Assembly (NCBI GenBank): GCA_020632655.1
Contig: JACKFD010000006.1
Location: 62,001 to 126,000, forward strand
Source: Spirochaetaceae bacterium
Lineage (GTDB): Bacteria > Myxococcota_A > UBA9160 > UBA4427
Length of the DNA stretch: 64,000 nucleotides
Direction of reading: 5' to 3'
The translations under genes were made by a program, and so were the position numbers. Under the pieces are notes generated by a model. It did no database searches, had not been told where the DNA came from, and was given only the letters and a program-made list of their open reading frames with translations. Of this stretch, positions 53,282-63,890 are shown piece by piece. Each line of letters starts with the position of its first letter. The stretch's first letter is position 1.

Positions 53282-54145
53282 CTATTCCGGCAGCAGGATG
53301 TCGCCGGCGTTCATCTTCTCGGCGATCTCGCTCGCGGTCCACAGGCCGCCGTCCGTCTCCTTCGTGAGACCGGTCGCGGTCACCACGCGCATCTCCGCGA
53401 TACGCCCACCGCCGGCGAGGAAGGTCTTGCCCGTGAGGTCCTTCGCGAGATCGCTCGCGAGGTAGACCATCAGCGGCGAGACGAGACCGGGGTCGTAGGC
53501 GGCAGCCGCCTTGTCGTTGTCGAAGCCCGGCAGGTCCTCCGTCAGGCGCGTGTGCGCCACGGGCGCGAGGATGTGGCAGCGGATGCCGTAGCGCTGTCCC
53601 TCGAGTGCGAGGCAGCGGGTGAAGCCCGCGATGCCGGCCTTGGCCGCGCCGTAGTTGCATTGACCGAAGTTGCCGTTCAGGCCGCTCGTCGAGGACGTGT
53701 TGATGATGACGCCACCCTGACCGCGATCCTTCATGTGCAGGAAGATCGGGCGGGTCACGCAGTAGGTGCCCTTGAGATGGACCGCGATCACGGGATCCCA
53801 GAGATCCTCGGTCGTCTTCGCGAAGCTCTTGTCGCGGAGGATACCGGCGTTGTTGATCAGGACGTCGACCTGACCGAAGGCGTCGAGGGCCGTCTTGAGG
53901 ATGTTCTCGCCCCCCTCGACCGTCGCGACGTTGTCGTAGCTCGGCGCCGCCTCGCCGCCCGCTGCCTTGATCTCGTCGACCACCCGATCCGCCATGGCCG
54001 AGCCCGCGCCCGTACCGTCGCGCGCGCCACCGAGGTCGTTCACCACGACCGCCGCGCCTTCCGCCGCCAGCGCCCGCGCGTGCTCCCGCCCGAGTCCGCC
54101 TCCCGCACCGGTCACCACCGCGACCTTCCCGTCCAACAAGCCCAT
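53282..54145 (-). CDS. SDR-family (3R)-hydroxyacyl-CoA dehydrogenase-like protein
   Basis: 287 residues. Nucleotide loop TGAGGGLGREHA, then VVVNDLGGARDG (typical of the MFE-2 dehydrogenase branch), NNAGILRDKSF, catalytic Ser in INTSSTSGL and YxxxK in YGAAKAG. A long C-terminal extension (GGRIAEMRVVTATGLTKETDG) also fits the peroxisomal-type hydroxyacyl-CoA group. Probably acts in fatty-acyl or sterol side-chain oxidation; the substrate is inferred. Confidence 0.9.
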   Translation of the reverse strand: MGLLDGKVAVVTGAGGGLGREHARALAAEGAAVVVNDLGGARDGTGAGSAMADRVVDEIKAAGGEAAPSYDNVATVEGGENILKTALDAFGQVDVLINNAGILRDKSFAKTTEDLWDPVIAVHLKGTYCVTRPIFLHMKDRGQGGVIINTSSTSGLNGNFGQCNYGAAKAGIAGFTRCLALEGQRYGIRCHILAPVAHTRLTEDLPGFDNDKAAAAYDPGLVSPLMVYLASDLAKDLTGKTFLAGGGRIAEMRVVTATGLTKETDGGLWTASEIAEKMNAGDILLPE

Positions 54146-54361
54146 GGTCCTCGCTCCCCGCGCGTCTTCGCGTTCTGCCGGACCACCGCCCTCCGCGCCG
54201 ACGCAGGAGGACGAGAGCCCGAGGATTCGGATCCAGGCCCGCCCGGCCGGTCCCCATCGAGGTACGACGGTTCCAGCGGGCAAGGCCGGTCGGCGACGGA
54301 TCACGGTAGCGGAGCGGACCCGGCGCGACAGGCGCCGGGGCGCGCGAAGTCGCGCCGCGAG

Positions 54362-55213
54362 CTAGTGGAAGAGGATCGTGCGCAGCTCTGCGAAGGGCTC
54401 GAATCCGAGTCCTCGATACAGCGCCGTCGCGCGATCGTTGCCGTCGACGACGGCGAGCTGGACGTGGGTGGCACCCGCCGCGAAGGCCTCGCGAACGACC
54501 GAGTCCATGCCGCGGCGCGCGAAGCCGCGGCGACGCACCTCGGGCCAGGTGTAGACGCCCTGGATCAGCCAGCCCTCGGGTCGACGCACGTCGGCGTAGG
54601 CGACGAAGACGGTGCGCCCCTCCTGCGAGACCACGCGGGCGCGGCCGAGGCGTCCTTCCACCCAGCGCCGGAAGCCCGATGGATCCGTCTCGGCCGGATC
54701 GGGGCGTCCCTCCTCCCACAGGCTCGCCCTCGCAGCGTAGACCAGATCGTCGAGGTCCTCGGGCCGCGCCGGCCGAGCGAAGCCCGGCAGCGAAGGCGCC
54801 GCGGCGGCCAGCTGCTCGGGCCGAAGACGGTAGGCGAGCTCGATCCGGTCGATCGTCGCGCGCCGACCGGCCCGCTCGAAGGTCTCCCAGACGTTGCCGA
54901 CCACCCCGCGATCACTCTTGATGAGGCCGCTCGGTACGCGCAGCAGCAGCGGGCGCAGCGCTTCGAGCGCCGGATCGGGCATCGCAGCCGAGAGCGCGAG
55001 ACTCGGCCGGAGCACCGCGAGGCCGATCGGCTCGTCTCCGTCGAAGGCGCCGAAGACCTGCGGCGCCGACTCTCCCGCGAGCGGCGCCTCCCGCAGGCGC
55101 TCGACGAAGTCGACGAGGACGAGGTTCTCCTCGGGCGAGCGCCGCAGCAGCGCGAGCGCCGGTTCGTAGTCGCGTTCGCCGAGCCGTCGCGCGCGGACAA
55201 AGCCCCCGCTCAT
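54362..55213 (-). CDS. GNAT-family N-acetyltransferase, two-domain
   Basis: 283 residues. The C-terminal half is a complete GNAT fold with the acetyl-CoA loop EVRRRGFARRGM and the VVDGNDRATALYRGLGFEPF motif. The N-terminal half is a second, degenerate acetyltransferase-like domain. The substrate is unknown. Preceded on the same strand by the biotin carrier gene (33-bp gap). Confidence 0.88.
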   Translation of the reverse strand: MSGGFVRARRLGERDYEPALALLRRSPEENLVLVDFVERLREAPLAGESAPQVFGAFDGDEPIGLAVLRPSLALSAAMPDPALEALRPLLLRVPSGLIKSDRGVVGNVWETFERAGRRATIDRIELAYRLRPEQLAAAAPSLPGFARPARPEDLDDLVYAARASLWEEGRPDPAETDPSGFRRWVEGRLGRARVVSQEGRTVFVAYADVRRPEGWLIQGVYTWPEVRRRGFARRGMDSVVREAFAAGATHVQLAVVDGNDRATALYRGLGFEPFAELRTILFH

Positions 55214-55246
55214 CGTCGCTTCCGCCGCTCGTGCACGGCCGCAGGC

Positions 55247-55462
55247 CTACTCGAGCACGACGAGGACGTCCCCTTCCTCGACGGCCTGCCCCTCCTGCGC
55301 GCGGATCTCGACCACCCGGCCCGCCTCGGGCGCCTCGACCGGGATCTCCATCTTCATCGACTCGATCACGAGCAGCACGTCCTCTTCCTCGACCTGCGCG
55401 CCGACCGTCGTCTCGATCTTCCACACGTTGCCCGTGACGGGGGCTTCGACCTCGATGCTCAA
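55247..55462 (-). CDS. Stand-alone biotin/lipoyl attachment domain protein
   Basis: 71 residues from a TTG at 55460-55462 with AGGAG seven bases upstream; no ATG or GTG is available in frame. The whole protein is one biotinyl domain: SIEVEAPVTGNVWKIETTVG, attachment site ESMKMEI and PVEAPEAGRVVEI. It would be the carrier subunit of an acyl-CoA carboxylase whose other subunits are not in the window. The upstream region is shared with ffh on the opposite strand. Confidence 0.82.
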   Translation of the reverse strand: MSIEVEAPVTGNVWKIETTVGAQVEEEDVLLVIESMKMEIPVEAPEAGRVVEIRAQEGQAVEEGDVLVVLE

Positions 55463-55616
55463 GCGTCGTCTCCTGGGGGCGGAACGGCTTCGTGCCGCAC
55501 CGGAGGCCAAGCATGCCCGCCTGCCCCCGCCCGGGCAAGCGCTCGCGCGGCGCGCGAAGCCCGCCCCCGGCCCGGCGCGAGCCTCGGCTGCTACCCTCGC
55601 CGCCCTCGGAGGAGCC

Positions 55617-57128
<1,512 letters not shown>

Positions 57129-57248
57129 GCTCCGCGCTCGGCGGTCGGCCGTGGAACCGCCTCTGCGAGGATGGCGACTCATCCGGGTCGACCCCCGACC
57201 GGGAGCCACTGCCCCCCTTGCAGCCACCCCCCGCTTGCTCCCTGCCCG

Positions 57249-57282
57249 GCTCCGAAACGACCGTCCCGGCGGTCGCCGGAGC
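57249..57282 (+). terminator. Possible terminator hairpin after ffh
   Basis: Two stacked helices, GCTCCG/CGGAGC enclosing GACCG/CGGTC, 120 bp past the ffh stop, with a CTCTTTTCC run about 20 bp later. It could equally be a leader hairpin of the mltD-like gene. Confidence 0.3.
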
Positions 57283-57363
57283 GGTTCGGGCCGGGATGGA
57301 CTGCTCTTTTCCGCTCCGATCCTGCCGGCCATCTGCCGATTGGGGACGGGAAGAGGGAGCCTC

Positions 57364-59673
57364 ATGAAGCGGACTCGAATCCTGCGGATCCTGTTCTCGA
57401 TCCTGATCGTGCCCGGCCTGCTGCTCGGCCTCGCCTCCTCGGCGGCCTCCGCCCCGCGCGACTTCCCCCGCCCCGCCGCCCTCGAGCCGGACGTGGCCTT
57501 CTGGAAGCGCATCTACAGCGAGGTCGGCACCGACGGCGGTCTGCTCCACGACACCCACGACCTCTCGATCGTGTACGAGGTCACGAAGATCCCGAACGGT
57601 CTCTCGACGCGCGCCCGCGAGCGCCATACCGAGAGCCGCAAGAAGCACTACAAGGACATCCTGCTCCGGCTCGCCTCGGGCCGACGCAGCGGACTCTCGA
57701 GCGAGGAGCAGCGGGTCCTCGCCCTCTTCGGTCCCGGCGTCACGGATGCGACCCTGCGCACCGCCGCCGACCGCGTCCGCTTCCAGCTCGGCCAGGCGGA
57801 CAAGTTCCGCGCCGGCGTGATCCGATCCGGCGCCTACAAGCCGCACATCCTGCAGGTCCTGCGCGACATGAACCTGCCCCTCGAGATCGCACACCTGCCC
57901 CACGTCGAGTCCTCCTACACGCCGAGCGTCTACTCCCGGGTCGGCGCCGCCGGACTCTGGCAATTCACCCGCTCGACCGGCGCACGCTTCATGCAGGTCG
58001 ACCACATCCTCGACGAGCGCCTCGACCCGCTGCGCGCCTCCGTCGCCGCGGCCCGGCTCCTCGAACAGAACTACCGGGTCACGGGCACCTGGCCCCTCGC
58101 GATCACGTCGTACAACCACGGCGCGTCGGGCATGCGCCGCGCGGCCCAGAAGCTCGGCACGACGGACATCACGAAGATCGTCCGCGACTACCGATCCCGG
58201 ACCTTCGGCTTCGCCTCGCGCAACTTCTACGTCGAATTCCTCGCGGCGGACGAGGTCGCCACGAACGCCGAGGCCTACTTCGGCCCGCTCGAGCTCGATC
58301 GGCCGATCGCCTACGAGACGACCGAGCTGCCCTGGTACGCCAAGGCCCACCACCTCGCCGACGCGCTCGGGGTCGATCTACAGACACTCCAGGAGGCGAA
58401 CCCCGGGCTGCGGCCAGCGATCTGGAACGGGTCGAAGTACGTGCCCAAGGGCTACGAGCTGCGCGTGCCGCGAGAGGCGCTGCCCCGACCGCTCACGCAA
58501 GCCCTGGCCGCGATGCCGGGCGATCGACGCCATGCGCGCCAGACGCGAGACGCGGACTACGTCGTCCGGCGCGGAGACACGCTATCGACGATCGCGCGGC
58601 GGCATGGCGTTCGGATGAGCGACCTCGTCGCCCTGAACGGGCTTCGCAGCCAGAACCACATCCGCATCGGCCAGAAGCTACGGCTGCCGAGCGACGCGAC
58701 CCGGGACACCGTCGCCGCCGCCTACACACCGCCGGCCAGGTCGACCCCGCCCGCCGCCGAGCCGAGCCGCCCCACCGCGGCGCCGAGCGCCCCGCGCGAG
58801 CCCGAGTCGCTCCCCGAGAGCGGCTACTACGTCGTGCGGCGCGGGGACAACCTCACGAAGATCGCCGAGCGATTCGGCATGAGTGTCTCGCAGCTCGTCG
58901 CCCGCAACGACCTGCGCAGCCGGAACCGAATTGCGGTCGGCCAGCGCCTGCGCGTCTCGGCGACGCCTCCCGGCGCCGTGGTCGCGGCCGCCGAGGTCGA
59001 CGCCCCGAGCCATCCCGAGGCGATCGCCGCCCTCTCTCCCGCCCGCGGCGCCGAGCCGCGACCGAGTCCGGCGGACGTGCCGACCGTCGAGGAGCCGGTC
59101 GAGGCGGCGCTCGAGACCGTCCTCGATGCGGAGAGCGTGGCGGAGTCCTCCGCGACGGACGAGAGTGCGACCGAGCCGAGCCCCGGACTGCTCGCCGACC
59201 CCTCCGACTATACGGTCGCGAGCGACGGCTCGATCGCCGTGCAGACCGGCGAGACCCTCGGCCACTACGCCGAGTGGCTCGGTCTACGCGCCAGCCGGCT
59301 CCGGCAGATCAACGGCCTCCGCTACGGCCAGCCACTCGGCATGCAGCAACGCATCAAGCTCGACTTCTCGAACGTCCGTCCCGAGGAATTCGAACGAATC
59401 CGCGTGGAGTTCCATCGACTCGTGCAGGAGGAGTTCTTCGCGGTCTGGGAGATCGATGGCACGGTCGAGCACCGCGTCGGCCCCGGCGACTCGCTCTGGG
59501 TCCTCTCCACGCGCCGCTTCGACGTCCCGATCTGGCTGCTTCGACAGTACAACCCCGACGTCGACCTCGATGCGCTGTCGGCGGGGATGGTGCTGACGGT
59601 GCCGAAGCTGCGGCAGCGGAGCGCGGAGCGGGATGCGGGCCGCATCGTGGAACGAACCGCGCTCGCCGGCTGA
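57364..59673 (+). CDS. MltD-type membrane-bound lytic transglycosylase with LysM repeats
   Basis: 769 residues. GAGGGAGCC precedes the ATG; signal sequence ILFSILIVPGLLLGLASSAASA. The SLT domain (about 160-300) has the catalytic Glu182 in LPHVESSYTPSVYSRVGAAGLWQF and ITSYNHG. Two clear LysM modules follow (DYVVRRGDTLSTIARRHGV and YYVVRRGDNLTKIAERFGM), then an Ala/Pro linker and two more divergent LysM-like modules (VQTGETLGHYAEWLGL; HRVGPGDSLWVLSTRRF). It cleaves peptidoglycan. The stop TGA at 59671-59673 lies at the left edge of the insertion sequence, so the last residues may have been altered by the insertion. Confidence 0.93.
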   Translation: MKRTRILRILFSILIVPGLLLGLASSAASAPRDFPRPAALEPDVAFWKRIYSEVGTDGGLLHDTHDLSIVYEVTKIPNGLSTRARERHTESRKKHYKDILLRLASGRRSGLSSEEQRVLALFGPGVTDATLRTAADRVRFQLGQADKFRAGVIRSGAYKPHILQVLRDMNLPLEIAHLPHVESSYTPSVYSRVGAAGLWQFTRSTGARFMQVDHILDERLDPLRASVAAARLLEQNYRVTGTWPLAITSYNHGASGMRRAAQKLGTTDITKIVRDYRSRTFGFASRNFYVEFLAADEVATNAEAYFGPLELDRPIAYETTELPWYAKAHHLADALGVDLQTLQEANPGLRPAIWNGSKYVPKGYELRVPREALPRPLTQALAAMPGDRRHARQTRDADYVVRRGDTLSTIARRHGVRMSDLVALNGLRSQNHIRIGQKLRLPSDATRDTVAAAYTPPARSTPPAAEPSRPTAAPSAPREPESLPESGYYVVRRGDNLTKIAERFGMSVSQLVARNDLRSRNRIAVGQRLRVSATPPGAVVAAAEVDAPSHPEAIAALSPARGAEPRPSPADVPTVEEPVEAALETVLDAESVAESSATDESATEPSPGLLADPSDYTVASDGSIAVQTGETLGHYAEWLGLRASRLRQINGLRYGQPLGMQQRIKLDFSNVRPEEFERIRVEFHRLVQEEFFAVWEIDGTVEHRVGPGDSLWVLSTRRFDVPIWLLRQYNPDVDLDALSAGMVLTVPKLRQRSAERDAGRIVERTALAG

Positions 59674-59699
59674 GACGTGGACCGAAGATTTCTCCTGGC
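59671..59699 (+). repeat. Left terminal inverted repeat of the insertion sequence
   Basis: TGAGACGTGGACCGAAGATT followed by TCTCCTGGC. Pairs in inverted orientation with 61070-61098 (about five mismatches in 29). Its first three bases are the stop codon of the mltD-like gene. Confidence 0.75.
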
Positions 59700-59744
59700 C
59701 GGCCGCGATCCGACTGCGGCATCCCATCGCCGTCTCGCCCACGC

Positions 59745-60782
59745 CTACATGGCATACCTCGCCTCGTGCGCCTCACACCGCTCGATCGCCCGCGTCCCGA
59801 TCCGCCCGAAGTAGCACTCTGCCAGCCACCCACGGACTCCTTGCACCCGCCACGGAAGACACCGCCGCGCCAACACTTCGCGGACCGAGAATGCACGCTC
59901 TGTGATGCCCACCGCCTCCGCCGGCGTCCCCCGCTTCCGGTTCTCCGACCGATCCTTCACGTAGTTCCGCCACACACTCCAGATCGCCAGCCGATACAAC
60001 GCCGACTGCCGTCGCTTCGAGAACGCGATCGTCTCCCGCTTGTGGTTCGCACTCGAGTGCCGGATCAGCAGATCCGACAGGTTCACCGCGAAGAGTGGGT
60101 TCTTCGTCGTCCGCGCCACCTTCGAGCTCGTCTGCTCATGCAGGAACCGACGATCCCGGAGCCTCCGGATCGCCCTCGGATACGCCTGGTGCTCGTCGCT
60201 CCTAAGCACGACGCATCCACCCCGTGGCACGACCCGCCGCAACAGCTCCTCCACCCGCTTCCGCGTCGCCTGGGGATCCGGCCGGCCATAGCGCTTCTCG
60301 AGGAGCTCCCGCTTCGCAGCCTGAGCTGGCCGCATCGTCCCGCTCCGCCGCAGCTCCGCATCATTGAACCCGTAGACGAAGAGGCTCTCGCCGCCCACCA
60401 CGAGGTTCAGGTCCATCGGCCAGTACTGGCTGTGCTCGAAGCTCCGGAACCCGTCGAGGACGAGCGGCTCGGTCGGACAGAACCCGGGCCTCCGCTTCTC
60501 ATGGAAGAGGAGGCAATGCCGTCCCAGCCGGTCGCTCATCCTCCGGACGGTGGAGTGCGACACACCGTACTCCCGGGCGATCTGTCGGAACCCGGAGCAG
60601 GCCACGAGTCGATGGAAGACGGGCTCGAGGAGCTCGGGCCTTCGGAGCCAGTATCGGGTGGAGAAGGAGGAGGCGCTGAAGTAACGGCGGCAGCGTGAAC
60701 ACTGGTACTTCTGGACGCGGTGGGGTCTGCGATTGCGGAGGTAGAAGCCCTTCTTGATGAAGCGCCAGGTGGTTGGATGCAA
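59745..60782 (-). pseudogene. IS1/ISXO2-like DDE transposase, 5' end damaged
   Basis: 345 residues from a TTG at 60782. The N-terminal part is a zinc-finger region (QKYQCSRCRRYF), then a helix-turn-helix (QIAREYGVSHSTVRRM), a DDE-type core with Asp in LVLDGFRSFEH and LRSDEHQAYPRAI, and a C-terminal NHKRETIAFSKRRQ...GTPAEAVGIT that fits transposase tails. The first knuckle CPHADC is encoded just upstream, in frame back to a TGA at 60882-60884, but no ATG or GTG precedes it, so a complete protein can only start at rare codons. The intact N terminus survives in a detached upstream copy (60899-61045). Probably inactive. Confidence 0.75.
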
Positions 60783-61098
60783 ACGGGAATCGCAGTCGGC
60801 GTGGGGGCAGAACGGGGTGCCGGGGGAAATCTTCGGGCCACGTCGGTAGAAGCCCTTCTTGATGAAGCGGGTGGGGAGAGGTCATCCATCCCCGCCGACT
60901 ACGCAGATCGCGTGCCGGGGGAAATCTTCGGGCCACGTCGGTAGAAGCCCTTCTTGATGAAGCGCCAGGTGGTTGGATGCAAACGGGAATCGCAGTCGGC
61001 GTGGGGGCAGAACGGGGGTCGGCGGTAGGGGGAGAGGTCATCCATCCCCGCCGACTACGCAGATCGCGTGCCGGGGGAAATCTTCGGGCCACGTCGCA
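60741..61098. repeat. Duplicated right end of the insertion sequence (three inverted-repeat copies)
   Basis: Three direct-repeat families. A 77-bp block is identical at 60741-60817 and 60941-61017. A 68-bp block is identical at 60873-60940 and 61029-61096. A 53-bp block is identical at 60817-60869 and 60912-60964, with its first 29 bp again at 61068-61096. The terminal repeat therefore occurs three times (outer edges at 61095, 60939 and 60844), each followed on the minus strand by a differently deleted copy of the transposase 5' end. Confidence 0.85.
60899..61045 (-). pseudogene. Detached transposase N terminus, 48 aa
   Basis: Begins MDDLSPYRRPPFCPHADCDS, continues through HPTTWRFIKKGFY and then runs into the next copy of the leader, ending RRGPKISPGTRSA at a TAG. 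This is presumably the original start of the transposase, separated from its body by duplication. It preserves the CxxxxC knuckle missing from the main frame. Confidence 0.7.
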
Positions 61099-61103
61099 AG
61101 GTC

Positions 61104-61781
61104 TCAAGCCTGGAAGAGCGTCTCGTCCGGCAGACGGATCGCCGTCAGCGGACCGCCGTACACCGCCCCCGTGTCGATGCCGATGCTGAATGGCGTGTTC
61201 CAGCGCACCCCGAAGTCCTCGCTCGGCGTATGCCCGTAGACCATCGTGACCCCGAGGTCGTGGGGCATGTCGCCGCTCGTGCGATTCCAGAGCAGGTCCT
61301 CGGGCCGCGAGCGGCGCAGCGCGTAGGCGAGGTCGCCGCTACGCAGGTGGTCCTGGGACAGTCCGGCGTGCACGAAGAGGTAGTCGCCGTCGACATGGGA
61401 GAGGCGTAGCCCGAGCAGGAAATCCTCGTGGGTCTTCGGCAGGCGGAAGCTCCGCAAATCCGTCACGTCGCGGTCGAAGTACCCGTAGCCCGCGAGCGTG
61501 CGATCGCCCCCGTTCAGCAGGAAGGCGTCGCCCCCGAAGTAGGCGTCGTCGGTCCAGCCCAGGAAGTCGAGGAACATCGACTCGTGGTTGCCGAGCAGGA
61601 AGGTGCACTCGTAGCGCTCGCGCAGCTCGATCAGGCGCTCGATCACGCCGGCGGAGTCGGGCCCGCGATCGATGTAGTCGCCCAGGAAGACCAGCCGATC
61701 CCCGCGCGCGAGCGGCACGGCCTCGAGCAGCTCGTCGAGCTTCTCCAGCTCGCCGTGGATGTCCCCGAACGCGTAGAGCAT
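61104..61781 (-). CDS. PPP-family metallophosphoesterase (serine/threonine phosphatase-like)
   Basis: 225 residues from ATG 61779-61781. All family motifs are present: GDIHG (residues 7-11), GDYIDRGPDS, LLGNHE, and His residues in FVHAG and VYGHT. It coordinates two metals and removes phosphate from proteins or small molecules (Ap4A hydrolase-like enzymes share the fold). The stop lies six bases inside the flank of the insertion sequence right end, so the coding region seems intact. Confidence 0.92.
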   Translation of the reverse strand: MLYAFGDIHGELEKLDELLEAVPLARGDRLVFLGDYIDRGPDSAGVIERLIELRERYECTFLLGNHESMFLDFLGWTDDAYFGGDAFLLNGGDRTLAGYGYFDRDVTDLRSFRLPKTHEDFLLGLRLSHVDGDYLFVHAGLSQDHLRSGDLAYALRRSRPEDLLWNRTSGDMPHDLGVTMVYGHTPSEDFGVRWNTPFSIGIDTGAVYGGPLTAIRLPDETLFQA

Positions 61782-62010
61782 CTCTCGGGCCCCGGTCCTC
61801 GCGGCGCGCCCGGAGCCCGCCCCGGTCGTCGCTCGCACCCTTCCCTTCGAGTCCAGCGTGGGCCATCGGCACCCCGCGAAGGGTGCTTGAAGCCTTTCCC
61901 GGGGCACCGGCGGGCAGGGGCGGTGCTACCGCGTTGCGGCCGTGAGGCGGCACCGCAGTGCGAGCGGGAGGCAGGCGCGGCCGGACCGCCGGGATGGCCC
62001 GCCGCGGCCG

Positions 62011-63138
62011 TCAGTCCGCGGAGTCGGCGGGGCCGACGTCGCCGGTCGGATTCGCGTTCGCCGCGCCCTTCGCCACGCGGTTCGCGAGCTGTCCGCAGGC
62101 AGCATCGATGTCGCGGCCCCGGTCCCGTCGCAGCGTGACCCGCACGCCCGCCGCGTGCAGGGCCGCCGTGAAGCGATCGACGACCTCGGGGCGCGGGGGC
62201 CGGTAGGGCGCGTCGGCATGGGGATTCATCGGGATCACGTTGACCTTCGAGGGAATGCCCCGCAACAGGCCCGGCAGACGCCGGGCATCCTCGATCGAGT
62301 CGTTCACGTCTTCCATGAGGGTGTACTCGAAGAAGACCGGGCGTCGGCGATGGATGTTCGGATCCTCGCGCAGGGTGCGAAGCAGCGCGTCGATCGGAAA
62401 GCGCTTGTTCAGCGGGACGAGGACGTCGCGCACGGCGTCGGTCGTCGCGTGCAGACTGACGGCGAGATGGATCGGCGCGACCTCGAGCAGGGGTCCGATC
62501 TGCGGCAGCACGCCGGCGGTCGAGACCGTGACCCGCCTCGGCGCGAGACCGAGCGCCTTCGGATCGACGAGGACCCGGATCGCCTCGGAGACCGCCGGAA
62601 GGTTCAGGAGCGGCTCGCCCATCCCCATGAACACGACGTTCGTCAGCGTCTCGCCGGGCGGCAGTCGGCGCCGCGCCTCGAGCACCTGGTCGAGGATCTC
62701 CCCCGTCGTCAGGTTGCGCGTGAAGCCGAGCGCGCCGGTCGCACAGAAGTCACAGGTCAGCGGGCAGCCCACCTGCGTCGAGAGGCAGAGCGTGTGCCGA
62801 CGCTCCTCGGGAATCAGGACCGCCTCGATGCGCGCACCGTCGGCCGCGGCGAGCAGGAGCTTCTGCGTGCCGTCCACCGACGTCCGCGTCGTCTCGACCT
62901 CGAGTCCGCCGACGTCGAAGGCCTCGGCGATCTCCGACCGCAGCGTGGCCGGCAGATTCGTCATGGCCTCGATCGAGTCGACGTCGCTCCGGTAGAGCCA
63001 GTCCATCACCTGGTCGGCGCGATAGGCCGGCCAGCCTCGGGCGGCGAAGCGCTCGCGCAGCGCCGTCCGCGAGTAGTCCTTCAGACTCGGACGGCGCAGC
63101 GCGTGGGCCCGGCTCACGCTGGGGAGGGCGGCGCTCAT
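62011..63138 (-). CDS. rlmN: Dual-specificity RNA methyltransferase RlmN
   Basis: 375 residues. Radical SAM enzyme with CPLTCDFCATG (CxxxCxxC), MGMGEPLLN, VSTAGV and the resolving Cys region ending in DRGRDIDAACGQLA. It methylates C2 of A2503 in 23S rRNA and A37 in tRNAs. The ATG at 63136-63138 overlaps the trmB stop. The last 20 residues are a variable tail. Confidence 0.95.
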   Translation of the reverse strand: MSAALPSVSRAHALRRPSLKDYSRTALRERFAARGWPAYRADQVMDWLYRSDVDSIEAMTNLPATLRSEIAEAFDVGGLEVETTRTSVDGTQKLLLAAADGARIEAVLIPEERRHTLCLSTQVGCPLTCDFCATGALGFTRNLTTGEILDQVLEARRRLPPGETLTNVVFMGMGEPLLNLPAVSEAIRVLVDPKALGLAPRRVTVSTAGVLPQIGPLLEVAPIHLAVSLHATTDAVRDVLVPLNKRFPIDALLRTLREDPNIHRRRPVFFEYTLMEDVNDSIEDARRLPGLLRGIPSKVNVIPMNPHADAPYRPPRPEVVDRFTAALHAAGVRVTLRRDRGRDIDAACGQLANRVAKGAANANPTGDVGPADSAD

Positions 63139-63863
63139 GCCCGGCCTCCCACCGACACGGATCCGTCGCCGACCCGGCGCCGGTACTCGAAGAAGTGGAG
63201 CGGTCGCGACTGCTCCCGCCATTGCGCCTCGTAGCCCGTGATCGATCGGCCCGCGACCTCGCCGACGAAGGGCCAGGGCGCGAGCGCGTTCTCGAGCGTC
63301 TTGGCGTCGGTCAGCACGGCGTCGATCTGATGCGCGTAGGGCACGTCGTCCGTCGCCACGTGCAGCGCCCCACCCGGCGCGAGCACGCGCGCGAGCTCCG
63401 CGACGAAGTCGGGTTGGATCAGCCGACGCGGGGCATGACGCGCTTTCGGCCAGGGATCCGAGAAGTTGATCCAGACCTCCGCGAGCTCGTCCGCCGCGAA
63501 GCACCCGCGGATCGCGACCTCGGCCGGCGTCTCCATCAGGAGGACGTTCCGGAGCCCCGCCCGCGCGACCTTGCGCGCCATCTTGAGCGTCCGCTTGAAG
63601 GAGATCTCGAGGCCGATGAAGTCCGTGTCGGGGGCGGCGCTCGCGAGCCCGAGCAGGAACTCGCCGCGGCCGAAGCCGATCTCGAGCACCCGATCGCGAT
63701 CCGCGTCCCCCGTCGGCGACACGCCCGGATGCAGGCCGGCGAAGGCCTCGTCGTAGCCCGCGCGCAGACGGGCGAAGAGCCCGATCCAACCGCGCTCGGC
63801 GACGTCGGAGGGCGAGACCCGCGGATCGATGCCGGGAATGTCGTATTTGAGGGAGCGGCCCAT
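63135..63863 (-). CDS. trmB: tRNA (guanine-N7-)-methyltransferase
   Basis: 242 residues. SAM motif LEIGFGRGEFLLGLA, FIGLEISFKRTLKMARK, the TrmB signature WINFSDPWPKARHAPRRLIQPDF and C-terminal ITGYEAQWREQSRPLHFFEY. Makes m7G46 in tRNA. Co-transcribed with rlmN, giving an RNA-methylation pair. Confidence 0.95.
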   Translation of the reverse strand: MGRSLKYDIPGIDPRVSPSDVAERGWIGLFARLRAGYDEAFAGLHPGVSPTGDADRDRVLEIGFGRGEFLLGLASAAPDTDFIGLEISFKRTLKMARKVARAGLRNVLLMETPAEVAIRGCFAADELAEVWINFSDPWPKARHAPRRLIQPDFVAELARVLAPGGALHVATDDVPYAHQIDAVLTDAKTLENALAPWPFVGEVAGRSITGYEAQWREQSRPLHFFEYRRRVGDGSVSVGGRA

Positions 63864-63890
63864 CTCGACCTCGTGCCCAGGAGGCCCGGG

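Larger units (their letters stand above)
59671..61098 (-). mobile_element. Insertion sequence with imperfect terminal inverted repeats, damaged right end
   Basis: An approximately 1.4-kb element between mltD and the phosphatase gene. The left end reads TGAGACGTGGACCGAAGATT and the right end, on the minus strand, TGCGACGTGGCCCGAAGATT; the match continues with single differences to about 29 bp. It carries one transposase-like gene on the minus strand. The right 350 bp are a set of direct duplications (see repeat entry). No target-site duplication is obvious, perhaps because of these rearrangements. Confidence 0.78.

Noticed and set aside
57171..60698. Plus-strand frame of 1175 codons over the mltD gene and the insertion sequence
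   Set aside because: Runs in the wrong frame of mltD and antisense to the transposase; Arg/Pro-rich with no recognisable domain.
60741..61098. CRISPR array or regulatory iteron array
   Set aside because: Repeats are 53-77 bp, unequally spaced and contain transposase coding sequence and the terminal repeat, so they are duplications of an insertion-sequence end.
60499..61107. Minus-strand 202-codon frame across the duplicated insertion-sequence end
   Set aside because: It reads the repeats out of frame with the transposase and contains repeated Pro/Arg peptides; an artefact of the duplication.
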